Positions 15,551-24,993 of a stretch of DNA of 64,000 nucleotides are shown here, piece after piece. The notes beneath the pieces were generated by a model that did not search any database, had not been told where the DNA came from, and worked only from the letters and a program-made list of their open reading frames with translations. Source of the stretch: Turicibacter sanguinis (GTDB taxonomy: Bacteria > Bacillota_I > Bacilli_A > MOL361 > Turicibacteraceae); the NCBI RefSeq assembly GCF_013046825.1, contig NZ_CP053187.1:403501-467500 (forward strand), in the 5' to 3' direction. The stretch's first letter is position 1. Each line of letters opens with the position of its first letter. Position numbers and translations under genes: made by a program.

Positions 15551-16078
15551 TTACAGGCTCTCCTTTCTTTGACGTAATCGAGTCACAATCAGTGCTGTCG
15601 GTATGGCAACCACAAATACTGAAGCCGCAAAAGCATAACCACTCACACTTCCTTGCATCATCCCACTCATCATATGACCACTCGTACAACCGCCTGCCAT
15701 ACGCGCTCCATATAACAATAAGATTCCACCAATAAACGGTAGCACATAAGTACGCCATACATTTTGCTTCACTGAACAAGAAGCGTCCTTTTTAATCTCA
15801 CGACGTTTTGAATCTAATCGATAACCTATATATCCTCCCACCGGAATCGCTAATACAAACACAAAATTATAGTTCCAGGGATGTTGAATTTCCTCTGCAA
15901 TCTTCCCATTGTCCTTTTGATAGTATGCATTTTCCTCTAAGGCGTCAGGATTAATCGCGGTATGAATGATTCCACTTAGTACACTAAACTGAGTTGAAAC
16001 CCCGACTGGCTTTACCAACCAAATCGCTAAGAAAAACGATAAAGCTAAAATTATAGCTGCCTTCATCCATTTTGGCAT
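15551..16078 (-). CDS. YedE/YeeE-type sulfur transport membrane protein, first half
   Basis: About 175 aa with an N-terminal membrane helix, a soluble stretch around residues 40-70, and three or four further helices. The second family signature ARMAGGCTSGHMMSGMMQ is near residues 128-145. Start is uncertain among GTG 16087, ATG 16084 and ATG 16078; AAAGGAG at 16094-16088 gives the best spacing for the last. Both halves are needed for a transport unit in this family. A sulfurtransferase is not next door, so the substrate is an inference. Confidence 0.82.
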   Translation of the reverse strand: MPKWMKAAIILALSFFLAIWLVKPVGVSTQFSVLSGIIHTAINPDALEENAYYQKDNGKIAEEIQHPWNYNFVFVLAIPVGGYIGYRLDSKRREIKKDASCSVKQNVWRTYVLPFIGGILLLYGARMAGGCTSGHMMSGMMQGSVSGYAFAASVFVVAIPTALIVTRLRQRKESL

Positions 16079-16111
16079 CTTCATCACTCCTTTATGAATC
16101 TAGTATATACA

Positions 16112-16148
16112 AAATAAAAAAAACATTCCGTGACAAAGTCACAGAATG
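16112..16148 (-). terminator. Intrinsic terminator at the end of the CRP/FNR-type gene
   Basis: CATTCTGTGAC paired with GTCACGGAATG around a 3-base loop, then eight T on the minus strand. The stop codon of the regulator lies inside the stem, so the yedE pair should have its own promoter or depend on read-through. Confidence 0.85.
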
Positions 16149-16792
16149 CTCTCCATCTCTAGTACCACAATTTTTCCACGCTCTAGTTGAATCAATCCTT
16201 TACGCTCCATCGCTTTTAACGTCCGACTCACGACCTCACGTGACGTCCCAATATCAAATGCAATCTGTTCATGCGTCTTATAAAACGTCACACGCCCCGA
16301 TTGCTTATGACTATTTTGCTTCAAATAACCAAGTACCCGTTCCTCAACGCTTGAAAAACTAATCTGCTCAAGTGTCGTGACCACACTCGTAAACTTGCCA
16401 TATAAATTTTGAAATAAAAACTGTAAATAAGTCGGATGATTCATTAAATACTTCTCAAAAATCGGCATTGGAATAATCGCCAACTCACAATCTTCCTCCA
16501 CCTTCACATACGCATATGTCTGTGATTTAGCTAACGCACAAATCACGGTCATAAAACAACTATCCCCTTTTTCTAAACGATAAAGCGTCACCTCACGCCC
16601 TTCCTCATTCAATCGATAGACACGAAGCTTCCCACTTAGGATAAATGAAAATCCCCAACAAGCCTGACTTCCATTGATTAACATCTCACCCGCTTTAAAT
16701 TGACGTCCGTTAAGATGTTTTTGAATTTGGTTTAGAGCCTCTTCATCTAATTTCTTTAAAAATGGATAATCCTTTTTTAACAACTCTAACAT
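16139..16792 (-). CDS. CRP/FNR-family transcriptional regulator
   Basis: 217 aa from ATG 16792, chosen for AGGAGGGG five bases upstream. The N-terminal cyclic-nucleotide-type barrel (residues 20-120) includes FKAGEMLINGSQACWGFSFILSGKLRVYR, and the C-terminal Crp-type HTH contains HEQIAFDIGTSREVVSRTL (about 170-188). No FNR-like N-terminal Cys cluster is visible, so it is not an obvious oxygen sensor, though Cys residues at about 45 and 85 could respond to redox or sulfur. It resembles regulators of the YeiL/ArcR/Fnr-like group. It precedes the yedE pair, suggesting it controls sulfur or anaerobic genes. Confidence 0.85.
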   Translation of the reverse strand: MLELLKKDYPFLKKLDEEALNQIQKHLNGRQFKAGEMLINGSQACWGFSFILSGKLRVYRLNEEGREVTLYRLEKGDSCFMTVICALAKSQTYAYVKVEEDCELAIIPMPIFEKYLMNHPTYLQFLFQNLYGKFTSVVTTLEQISFSSVEERVLGYLKQNSHKQSGRVTFYKTHEQIAFDIGTSREVVSRTLKAMERKGLIQLERGKIVVLEMESIL

Positions 16793-16810
16793 CTCGACCC
16801 CTCCTAAACA

Positions 16811-16839
16811 AAATAGGATTGCACCTTGCAATCCTATTA
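16811..16839 (-). terminator. Intrinsic terminator of the zinc island
   Basis: AATAGGATTGCA stem with a 3-base loop and T-rich tail on the minus strand, a few bases after the lipoprotein stop codon. Confidence 0.75.
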
Positions 16840-16847
16840 TATACCTT

Positions 16848-17342
16848 TTATTGATAAACTAACACTTCACCGACTTCATCTTTAACCGTTATACTGATGA
16901 CATCTAAATACAAATAATCCCTGTACTCTCCTTCCTCTATTCTTGGCGTTCCAATCACTTCAATCCAATCATCCACTGCTGGCCACTCTCCCTCATAATT
17001 TAAAAAGAAGCCACCCCAGCCATCATCCCCACAACAACCAGGTCCGAATCGATACACAACATGAAATTCTGGTTCATCACTATCATAATCAACACCATAA
17101 AGACCTTCTACCTTGACAACACGATCCTTATACAAATCAAAATTAAAGAAAATATCAGAAATCTGAAGTAAGAAATACTTTTCTCGAATCTCTAAAATTC
17201 CTTTTTCCTCAACCTCAGTTCCTAAAGTTAAAGAGTCAGCTTCTAATACTTCTGGCTCAACAAATTCAAGTGTCTCAGTTATATGACTACATCCTGAGCA
17301 ACTAATCATCGTCAACATTAAAAATAAAACCAATCGTTTCAT
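16848..17342 (-). CDS. Lipoprotein of the zinc-transport island, unknown function
   Basis: 164 aa. The N-terminus has a lipoprotein signal peptide with the lipobox ending SCSGC around residue 18, so it should be anchored on the outer face of the membrane. The mature part has the segment VVYRFGPGCCGDDGWGGFF, whose Cys pair and Gly/Asp content recall the C-terminal part of the YcgQ/DUF1980 family that often accompanies metal transporters. Its start codon overlaps the stop of the second ABC permease, so it belongs to the same transcript. A role in extracytoplasmic zinc or other metal binding is inference. Confidence 0.6.
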   Translation of the reverse strand: MKRLVLFLMLTMISCSGCSHITETLEFVEPEVLEADSLTLGTEVEEKGILEIREKYFLLQISDIFFNFDLYKDRVVKVEGLYGVDYDSDEPEFHVVYRFGPGCCGDDGWGGFFLNYEGEWPAVDDWIEVIGTPRIEEGEYRDYLYLDVISITVKDEVGEVLVYQ

Positions 17343-18169
17343 TACCTTTTCACCCCTTTACTCACAAAAGATAGTAACGAATAAATAAAGAACATCACAA
17401 TATTCATCGCAACTACACTAGCACCTGGCGGTGTTGCGGCTAAATAAGACATCACTAACCCTAAAAAGAAACAAATAAATGAAATAAAAATCGAATGAAT
17501 CATGACCCATTTAAATGAACGACATAATCGCATCGCTGTTAAGGCAGGAAATACAATTAAACTAGAAATCAACAAATTTCCCATCAAGCGCATCCCAAGC
17601 GTAATCGTTAATGCTGTTAACACAGCAAGTAACATTTTATAAAAGCCAACCCTAATCCCCGTTGCCTTCGCGAATGTTTCATCAAACGTAATCGCAAACA
17701 TTTTATGATAAAACAAAATAAATAAAAGTAAGACTAAAGCTGAAAGAACCATACTCAAATAGACGTCTGACTGTGTCATTGCTAAAATGCTTCCAAACAT
17801 ATAATTACACACGTCTAAATTCATCCCCGTCGTTAAAGACATCACCAAAACCCCAATAGATAATGAGCCTGTTGAAACTAATGCAATCGCAGCATCGCCT
17901 TTGATTAAGCTATTTTCATTCATTCGCAGCAAGAAAAATGCTGCCGCTACCACAACCGGAATCGCAAATGATAAGGGTGCCACATTTAAAACAGAGGCAA
18001 CAGCCAACGCCCCAAATCCAACATTCGATAATCCATCCCCAATCATCGAATAGCGTTTCAAAACTAAGCTTACTCCAAGCATCGCACAGCAAAGTGAAAC
18101 CAATAGACCGACAACCATCGCCCGTACTAAAAAGGGATACGAAAACATCTCAACTAAAATCTCAATCAT
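17342..18169 (-). CDS. Metal ABC transporter permease 2 (ZnuB-like)
   Basis: 275 aa with about eight membrane helices, of the ABC-3/ZnuB/MntB permease family. Typical segments are LGVSLVLKRYSMIGDGLSNVG (about 31-51, broken over several), GDAAIALVSTGSLSIGVL and ATGIRVGFY. It starts immediately after its ATPase stop and is followed by the lipoprotein. It is clearly related to the first permease (19200-20021), pointing to duplication of a permease/ATPase pair within one island. Confidence 0.88.
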   Translation of the reverse strand: MIEILVEMFSYPFLVRAMVVGLLVSLCCAMLGVSLVLKRYSMIGDGLSNVGFGALAVASVLNVAPLSFAIPVVVAAAFFLLRMNENSLIKGDAAIALVSTGSLSIGVLVMSLTTGMNLDVCNYMFGSILAMTQSDVYLSMVLSALVLLLFILFYHKMFAITFDETFAKATGIRVGFYKMLLAVLTALTITLGMRLMGNLLISSLIVFPALTAMRLCRSFKWVMIHSIFISFICFFLGLVMSYLAATPPGASVVAMNIVMFFIYSLLSFVSKGVKR

Positions 18170-18808
18170 TTAGAATTCCCCCTTTTTCAGATGAACGACC
18201 TGTGTTGCATGCTCTATTTTGTTTTCTATATCATGGGACACCATCACAATTGCAATCTTATTTTCTTGATTAATTCGATGCATTAAGCGATAAAAATCTT
18301 GCGTTGCCTTCGGATCTAAATTAGCTACCGGCTCATCTAAAATCAATAATTTCTTCGTTGCACATAACGCCCTTGCTAACAAGACACGTTGTTGTTGTCC
18401 GCCTGATAATTCACGATAACAACAATCACGCAACTCATAAATTCCTAACTCTTTCATCCACTTTACAGCTCGCTCTTTATCTGATTTCTTATACAGCGGT
18501 AGCCATCCACACTGATTCAAACATCCTGATAAAATAATCTCCCAAACACTAGCCGGAAACTCTTTTTGAATCACGGTTTGTTGAGGTAAATACCCTACTT
18601 CAGATTGTTTTAATGTCTCATTAAATATAATCTGCCCACTACTTGGTTTCTTTAAATTTAATAACCCCTTTATCAACGTACTTTTCCCTGTTCCATTTTC
18701 TCCAATCACCCACACATAGTCACCTTCATGAACTTTAAAACTAAGATTTTTAATGACTGTATACTGATCATATGAAAATGAAACACCTTCAACATGTAAT
18801 AATTCCAC
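18170..18808 (-). CDS. Metal ABC transporter ATPase 2 (ZnuC-like)
   Basis: 212 aa from GTG 18808, preceded by GGGAGG ten bases upstream; the longer ATG has no ribosome binding site. Walker A is GENGTGKSTL, signature LSGGQQQR, Walker B LLILDEPVANLD, and the switch His is in MVSHD. It couples ATP hydrolysis to the permease encoded next. It lacks a substrate-binding protein of its own and might use the ZnuA-like protein of the upstream set. Confidence 0.88.
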   Translation of the reverse strand: MELLHVEGVSFSYDQYTVIKNLSFKVHEGDYVWVIGENGTGKSTLIKGLLNLKKPSSGQIIFNETLKQSEVGYLPQQTVIQKEFPASVWEIILSGCLNQCGWLPLYKKSDKERAVKWMKELGIYELRDCCYRELSGGQQQRVLLARALCATKKLLILDEPVANLDPKATQDFYRLMHRINQENKIAIVMVSHDIENKIEHATQVVHLKKGEF

Positions 18809-18857
18809 GTGTCTAATACCTCCCTTTTTAATCACATTTATCAGTTTAAAATCATGC

Positions 18858-19148
18858 TCACTTTAGCATCTTGACTTTTAATGTAATAGGAGTAAAGACT
18901 TTGATAAGTTGGTTATCTATAGTCCCCCTCATCAGCAAGAAATAAACAATGAGTAGCGTAACCCTTAGAAGAGGATTTGGGGGCAGTAGCGATTCCATCT
19001 TATCTTTTGTTAAGGAGCAGACCACACAAGTGACTTCCTCACAGTGGTGATTTGGTTCAATAGACAGATGTAAACTCACCATTAGATAAGAAAACAAAAC
19101 AAAAAGACATATTAAAAACGCCCATCTGTCTTTATATTGTCTCATCAT
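18858..19148 (-). CDS. Small membrane protein with His/Cys metal-ligand-like motif
   Basis: 96 aa. One membrane helix near residues 9-29, then an exposed segment EPNHHCEEVTCVVCSL (about 33-48) with two His and three Cys that could bind a metal, and a second hydrophobic stretch near 62-76. I do not recognise the family. It lies after the terminator of the first zinc set and 50 bases before the second ATPase, with a strong GGGGGGAG ribosome binding site, so it is likely the first gene of the second metal-transport transcript. A metal sensor, chaperone or accessory transport subunit are possibilities. Confidence 0.6.
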   Translation of the reverse strand: MMRQYKDRWAFLICLFVLFSYLMVSLHLSIEPNHHCEEVTCVVCSLTKDKMESLLPPNPLLRVTLLIVYFLLMRGTIDNQLIKVFTPITLKVKMLK

Positions 19149-19166
19149 AAGCTCTCCCCCCCTTCA

Positions 19167-19201
19167 TAAAAAAAGGATTGCCCTTTAAGGGCAATCCTTT
19201 T
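19167..19201 (-). terminator. Intrinsic terminator of the first zinc ABC set
   Basis: AAAAGGATTGCCC with its exact partner around a 5-base loop, then a T run on the minus strand; the stop codon of the permease is at its edge. Similar hairpin to the one ending the second set (GGATTGC core). Confidence 0.85.
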
Positions 19202-20021
19202 ATATACGTTTTGTTACCCATCCTATCAATGAAAATAGAATAAATACAACGGCATTCACAATGACAACACTCGCTCCTGCTGGGAGTGAGTATAAAAATG
19301 ACAATGTCATTCCAATAAAGAAACAAACAACTGAAACAAATCCAGCAGAAATAATCACTGACTTAAAACTATTAAACACACGCATTGAAGTTAAAGCTGG
19401 GAAAATAATAAGCGAAGAAATCAACATTGTTCCCATAATACGCATGCCTAATACGATTGTAATAGCCGTTAAAAAAGCAATCAACATATTATAAAGTTCT
19501 ACCTTAACACCTGTTGCTTTAGCAAAGTTTTCATCAAATGTCGTTGCAAAAATACGATCATAAAATACCACAAACAAAATAAATACCACTGCCGATAACA
19601 CAATACTAATATTTACATCATTCTTCGTCATTGCCAAAATACTTCCGAACATATAGCTATTAATATCTGCATTCAAACCAGTTGTTAACGACGTTACCGT
19701 TACCCCAATCGCAATGGATGTACTCGAAATCAATGCAATGGCTGCATCCCCTTTAATCTTACTATTTTGACTAATACGAAGTAAGAAAAAGGCTGCCACG
19801 ACCACAACCGGTACTGCTATCTGAAGTGGCGCTAAATTCATCGCCATTGCGATGGATAAGGCTCCAAACCCAACATGCGATAATCCATCACCAATCATTG
19901 AATAACGCTTTAGCACCAAACTCACCCCAAGTAAAGCTGAGCATAGTGCCACCGCGCTCCCAACAATAATCGCACGAACCATAAAACTATACGAAAACAT
20001 TTCCTGCCAAATACTAATCAT
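19200..20021 (-). CDS. Zinc ABC transporter permease (ZnuB-like)
   Basis: 273 aa, eight predicted helices, ABC-3 family. It contains LGVSLVLKRYSMIGDGL near residues 30-46, GDAAIALISSTSIAIGV and a C-terminal VVIVNAVVFILFSLIGW. The ATG is eight bases inside the end of the ATPase gene with GGAGA upstream, so translation is coupled. With the following-gene ATPase and the His-rich binding protein it makes a complete zinc/manganese uptake system. Confidence 0.9.
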   Translation of the reverse strand: MISIWQEMFSYSFMVRAIIVGSAVALCSALLGVSLVLKRYSMIGDGLSHVGFGALSIAMAMNLAPLQIAVPVVVVAAFFLLRISQNSKIKGDAAIALISSTSIAIGVTVTSLTTGLNADINSYMFGSILAMTKNDVNISIVLSAVVFILFVVFYDRIFATTFDENFAKATGVKVELYNMLIAFLTAITIVLGMRIMGTMLISSLIIFPALTSMRVFNSFKSVIISAGFVSVVCFFIGMTLSFLYSLPAGASVVIVNAVVFILFSLIGWVTKRI

Positions 20022-20724
20022 GCTTAATATCTCCTACATGACGGCACGCATTCGTGTGACACAAATACTCTGCCGGCGTCCCATAAAATAATACTTCTTT
20101 TTTCAATTGTAAAATCTTTGTTGCATGATTAAGTCCACTATTCATATCATGTGTGACCATAATAATACTCATGCCATACTCTTTATTCAATTCCTCAATC
20201 AATTGATACAAATTCGCGGTGGTGATTGGATCAAGTCCCGTCACCGGTTCATCAAGTAATAACACTTTCTCAGAAGCACAAAGCGCCCTTGCAATTAAAA
20301 CACGTTGCTGTTGACCTCCTGATAAATCGCGGTAACACTTATTCTTTAAATTTTCAATCTTCAATTTCTTTAAATTCTCCATCGCGCGTTGCTTATCTGC
20401 TTTTGAATAGAAGGGACGCCATCCGCGCTTATTTAAACAACCTGATAACACGACTTCATAAACTGATGCAGGAAAATCACGTTGTACAATCGTCTGTTGT
20501 GGAAGATATCCAATTTCATTTTGCTTTAACGAAGAACTAAACTCAATACTTCCTGACTTAGGAGAAACCAATCCTAAAATTGATTTCATTAACGTACTTT
20601 TACCAGACCCGTTATCCCCAACAATACAGAGATAATCCCCTTCATTTAATTCAAAACTGACATCTTTTAAAGCTTGTGTTTGATCATACGAAACATTAAG
20701 CTCTTTACAGGTTAAAATACTCAT
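20014..20724 (-). CDS. Zinc ABC transporter ATPase (ZnuC-like)
   Basis: 236 aa from ATG 20724. Walker A is GDNGSGKSTLMKSI, the signature [13 protein letters not shown], Walker B VLLLDEPVTGLDP, H-loop MVTHD. The C-terminal tail contains CHTNACRHVGDIKHD, with Cys and His that are not part of the ABC core and could bind zinc as a regulatory site. The start follows the end of the binding-protein gene by one base. Energises metal uptake. Confidence 0.9.
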   Translation of the reverse strand: MSILTCKELNVSYDQTQALKDVSFELNEGDYLCIVGDNGSGKSTLMKSILGLVSPKSGSIEFSSSLKQNEIGYLPQQTIVQRDFPASVYEVVLSGCLNKRGWRPFYSKADKQRAMENLKKLKIENLKNKCYRDLSGGQQQRVLIARALCASEKVLLLDEPVTGLDPITTANLYQLIEELNKEYGMSIIMVTHDMNSGLNHATKILQLKKEVLFYGTPAEYLCHTNACRHVGDIKHD

Positions 20725-20725
20725 C

Positions 20726-21700
20726 TTAATCAAGTCCTACTTTTAAATTTTCAATATTTTGTTGCATTAATGAGACATACGTTACCCCATTATTAAAATC
20801 TTCTTTTGAAACATTATGCGTAGAATGAAGTAATAACAACTGCGCACCTGTTTCTTCACTAATCATCTGACCAATCTTTGGATCAATTAATTCTTCATAA
20901 TAAATAGCCGGAATATTATTAGCTTTAATCTCACTAATCATCTGAGCTACTAATGCTGCACTTGGTTCTGCTTCAAATGGAGCTGATACATAATCAATTC
21001 CATAGTCTTTCATTAAATACTGCAGGGCAAATCGTCCTGAATGATAAATCGTTGTACGTTTAGCATTCGCTACTACATCTTGTAACTCCTGGTCTAATTT
21101 ATCTAATTGTAATTGATAAGCCTCTGCATTTGTTTCATAATAATCTGCATTCTCTGGATCAATCTCACATAAAGCTTCTAAAATATTATTTGCCATCACT
21201 TTTGCATTCTTAGGACTTGTCCAGATATGTGGATCATACGTATGATTATGTCCATCATTTGCCGTATGTTCTTCTTCCTCGTGATCGTGATCTTCTGCTT
21301 CATGGTCATGATCATCTTCTTCCTCAATTCCTGTTCCAAGTAAAGTCACACCTTGTGAAACATCTAAAACATAAACATCCTGACTGTCAATACTTTCAAC
21401 AATTTTATGAGCCCATGTCTCCATCGATTCCCCTGTATAAATAAATAAATCTGCCTTATTGATTTTAATAATATCCGCCGGTGTCGGTTCATAAGAATGG
21501 GACTCCATCCCTGGAGGTAATAATAATGTTACCTCTGCTTTATCACCCGCAATTTGACGCGCAAAATCGTACTGTGGAAATAACGTCGTGACAATTTGTA
21601 ATTGATCAGTATCTGATGTTGACGTGGTTTTAGACTCTCCACTACATCCGACTAAAATTAAACTCATCATGATAGACATCATATATATCAATTTCTTCAA
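20726..21700 (-). CDS. Zinc-binding lipoprotein (ZnuA/AdcA-like)
   Basis: 324 aa from TTG 21700, chosen because AGGAGG lies nine bases upstream and it puts the signal peptide at the right place; lipobox LVGC at about residue 18. A family A-1 metal-binding protein: ligands in the FPQYDFARQI and MESHSYEPTP regions, a His/Asp/Glu-rich loop of about 28 residues (around 125-153, e.g. DDHDHEAEDHDHEEEEH) that collects zinc, and DPHIWTSPKNAK. The acidic His loop is typical of zinc rather than manganese proteins. The upstream region has a TATAAT box at 21749..21754 and an imperfect palindrome TCATTTGAATGA that could be a Zur-type operator. Confidence 0.92.
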   Translation of the reverse strand: MKKLIYMMSIMMSLILVGCSGESKTTSTSDTDQLQIVTTLFPQYDFARQIAGDKAEVTLLLPPGMESHSYEPTPADIIKINKADLFIYTGESMETWAHKIVESIDSQDVYVLDVSQGVTLLGTGIEEEDDHDHEAEDHDHEEEEHTANDGHNHTYDPHIWTSPKNAKVMANNILEALCEIDPENADYYETNAEAYQLQLDKLDQELQDVVANAKRTTIYHSGRFALQYLMKDYGIDYVSAPFEAEPSAALVAQMISEIKANNIPAIYYEELIDPKIGQMISEETGAQLLLLHSTHNVSKEDFNNGVTYVSLMQQNIENLKVGLD

Positions 21701-21763
21701 CTTTAAATACCTCCTAAAAAAAGTCATACTCTCTATGTTATGTCTATTATAGCATAACTTCAT

Positions 21764-21775
21764 TCAAATGATAGA
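21764..21775 (-). promoter_or_regulatory. Candidate metal-responsive operator/promoter of the zinc island
   Basis: Minus-strand TCATTTGAATGA is a perfect inverted repeat a few bases upstream of TATAAT in the zinc operon promoter region. The position and form suggest a repressor site such as Zur or AdcR, but it does not match a consensus I can state with certainty. Confidence 0.35.
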
Positions 21776-21820
21776 CATTATCAATTAAATGAATATATGT
21801 GCAATCACTCATACAACGTC

Positions 21821-21850
21821 AAAAAAACTAGGAAATTAGCTTCCTAGTTT
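21821..21850 (-). terminator. Intrinsic terminator after the zinc-ribbon membrane gene
   Basis: AAACTAGGAA stem with its partner around a short loop, then seven T on the minus strand. Confidence 0.75.
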
Positions 21851-21936
21851 GAAACAGAAATATTTTTTTACCGATGAAATAGATAAGTCGCGTTAATTTT
21901 TCAAAGTGTCCAAAACTAATCTGGGCTTATATCATT

Positions 21937-22329
21937 TTAAGTTTTCTTAATAAAAGAATGATGACATTTTGGACAAGTAATCTCAATTTTTCCTTTTCCT
22001 TTTGGAACACGTAATTCTTGTCCGCATTCCTTGCATTTATAATATCGATACTGACGCTTTGTTTTAAATTGGCGGTATTTATTTATCATTTTCGTCTGAA
22101 TCGGATACCAATATCTTAAAAACAAGATATTTTCTTGATGTCTCTTCATTTTATTTTTAGATAACATACGGTAATAACAATAAACTAATGGAATCCAAGC
22201 TAAGATGATTAGCCATTTCCATCCTAATAATTGACCAATTAATGTGATAAAAATACTTAAAAACAGTAGTCCAATCGAGAAATGATCAACCCCTGTTCGT
22301 CCTTCCATAAATCGTTTAAACCACTCCAC
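21937..22329 (-). CDS. Membrane protein with C-terminal zinc ribbon
   Basis: 130 aa from GTG 22329 (GAGGTG upstream). Two adjacent membrane helices at about residues 17-33 and 37-53, then a basic region and a C-terminal zinc ribbon with CKECGQELRVPKGKGK followed by ITCPKCHHSF (CX2C...CX2C). The function is not known; similar small proteins exist in many Firmicutes. It is a single gene between the zinc island and the glucosidase. Confidence 0.7.
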   Translation of the reverse strand: MEWFKRFMEGRTGVDHFSIGLLFLSIFITLIGQLLGWKWLIILAWIPLVYCYYRMLSKNKMKRHQENILFLRYWYPIQTKMINKYRQFKTKRQYRYYKCKECGQELRVPKGKGKIEITCPKCHHSFIKKT

Positions 22330-22377
22330 AATAACACCTCACTTTATTCACTTAAAATCATTATACACCTATCATGT

Positions 22378-22407
22378 TAAAAAAACCGCGATTTTTTTCG
22401 CGGTTTT
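22378..22407 (-). terminator. Intrinsic terminator of the beta-glucosidase gene
   Basis: AAAACCGCGA paired with TCGCGGTTTT around an A-rich loop, then T on the minus strand. Confidence 0.8.
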
Positions 22408-22412
22408 AATTT

Positions 22413-23867
<1,455 letters not shown>

Positions 23868-23960
23868 TCACACCCAATTCCTTCGTTTCAATAGATGTCA
23901 AAAGACCTGGTTGAATGATTCAAAATCATCAACTAAATAGGATTTAAAACTGAAACAGTG

Positions 23961-24827
23961 TTACAAAAACTTTTTGTATAAATCGTGATATTCATTAATC
24001 TCTTCGTATCTTTTATTTTGTCTGATACTATTTTCAAAATTTTGCGAAAAAAGAATCGCAAATAATAACTCAAAAATATATTCAGCTGACGTTTGAAAAA
24101 GTAAAGTTCCCATATCTGAAAAACGGTGAACGTTATACACATAAAGGTGTTCAGTGCTTAAACCCGCTAATGTTGAATTTTTAGATTCTGTTATCATGAT
24201 GATTGGGATATTCTTTTCTTGAAGAAGTTTTGCTATCCGAGCGAGCATGACGTTTTCTCCAGTCCGACTGATCATCATGGCAACATGACCTTCACTTGAC
24301 ACCATAGCCTGCATGAACTGAGCGTTACTTCCGTCTTGAATCGCGCTATTTTTCCCTGCATAAAGAAAATTGGCAGCTGCATATTTTGCTAGATGCAAGT
24401 TGTTATCAAAAGCATAAAGGTCGATAAAAGTTGAGTGATTTAAAAGTTTAGCCACTCGTGTCAATTGATCAAGGTCAATTCCTTTTTTGGTTTCTTCGAT
24501 AGCGGTCATTTTTAAGGCGGCTACTTTGTTTAAAATAGTATGAATGGACTCATTTGAGGTAATTGGATTTTCTCGATTAATGTGTCTTGGGGTTTGACTA
24601 ATTTCTTGAAGGTATTTTAATTTAAATTCCCCATAACCACTCATGCCGACTTTTTGACAAACTCGAACAACGGTTGCAGCTGAGGTATGCGTTAAAGTGG
24701 CTAATTGACGTGATGATAGTTTAGCAATTTCTTGTGGATAGTCAAGGAGGTAATCGACCACTTGAATTTCGGAGTTCGTTAGTTTGTTGAGTTGCTTTAG
24801 TTCTTTTAATTCCGTTACTAGCTTCAT
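23961..24827 (-). CDS. RpiR/MurR-family transcriptional regulator (beta-glucoside locus)
   Basis: 288 aa. N-terminal HTH (residues 1-80, SSRQLATLTHTSAATVVRVCQK as recognition region) and C-terminal SIS domain (about 120-260, with MISRTGENVMLARIAKLL as sugar-phosphate loop). It is transcribed in the same direction as the glucosidase, 130 bases upstream. By family it should sense a phosphosugar; control of the glucosidase gene is inference. Confidence 0.85.
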   Translation of the reverse strand: MKLVTELKELKQLNKLTNSEIQVVDYLLDYPQEIAKLSSRQLATLTHTSAATVVRVCQKVGMSGYGEFKLKYLQEISQTPRHINRENPITSNESIHTILNKVAALKMTAIEETKKGIDLDQLTRVAKLLNHSTFIDLYAFDNNLHLAKYAAANFLYAGKNSAIQDGSNAQFMQAMVSSEGHVAMMISRTGENVMLARIAKLLQEKNIPIIMITESKNSTLAGLSTEHLYVYNVHRFSDMGTLLFQTSAEYIFELLFAILFSQNFENSIRQNKRYEEINEYHDLYKKFL

Positions 24828-24905
24828 GATTTCACCCGTTTCTTTTCTCTCTTTATTTTAACTGAAATGATGACTGGCTGACAACGTTATCTCATCTGAT
24901 ATCTG

Positions 24906-24934
24906 TTTACGGGAGTCTTAAGTTTTGCTATAAT
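24906..24934 (+). promoter_or_regulatory. Sigma-70-type promoter of cls
   Basis: TTTACG and TATAAT hexamers with a 17-base spacer (906-911 and 929-934), about 60 bases before the cls start. Confidence 0.65.
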
Positions 24935-24993
24935 ATCTTTCCATAAGGTGTTAATTTTCAATAGTTTCAACCAATTAAAGAGGAGTTGAATGA

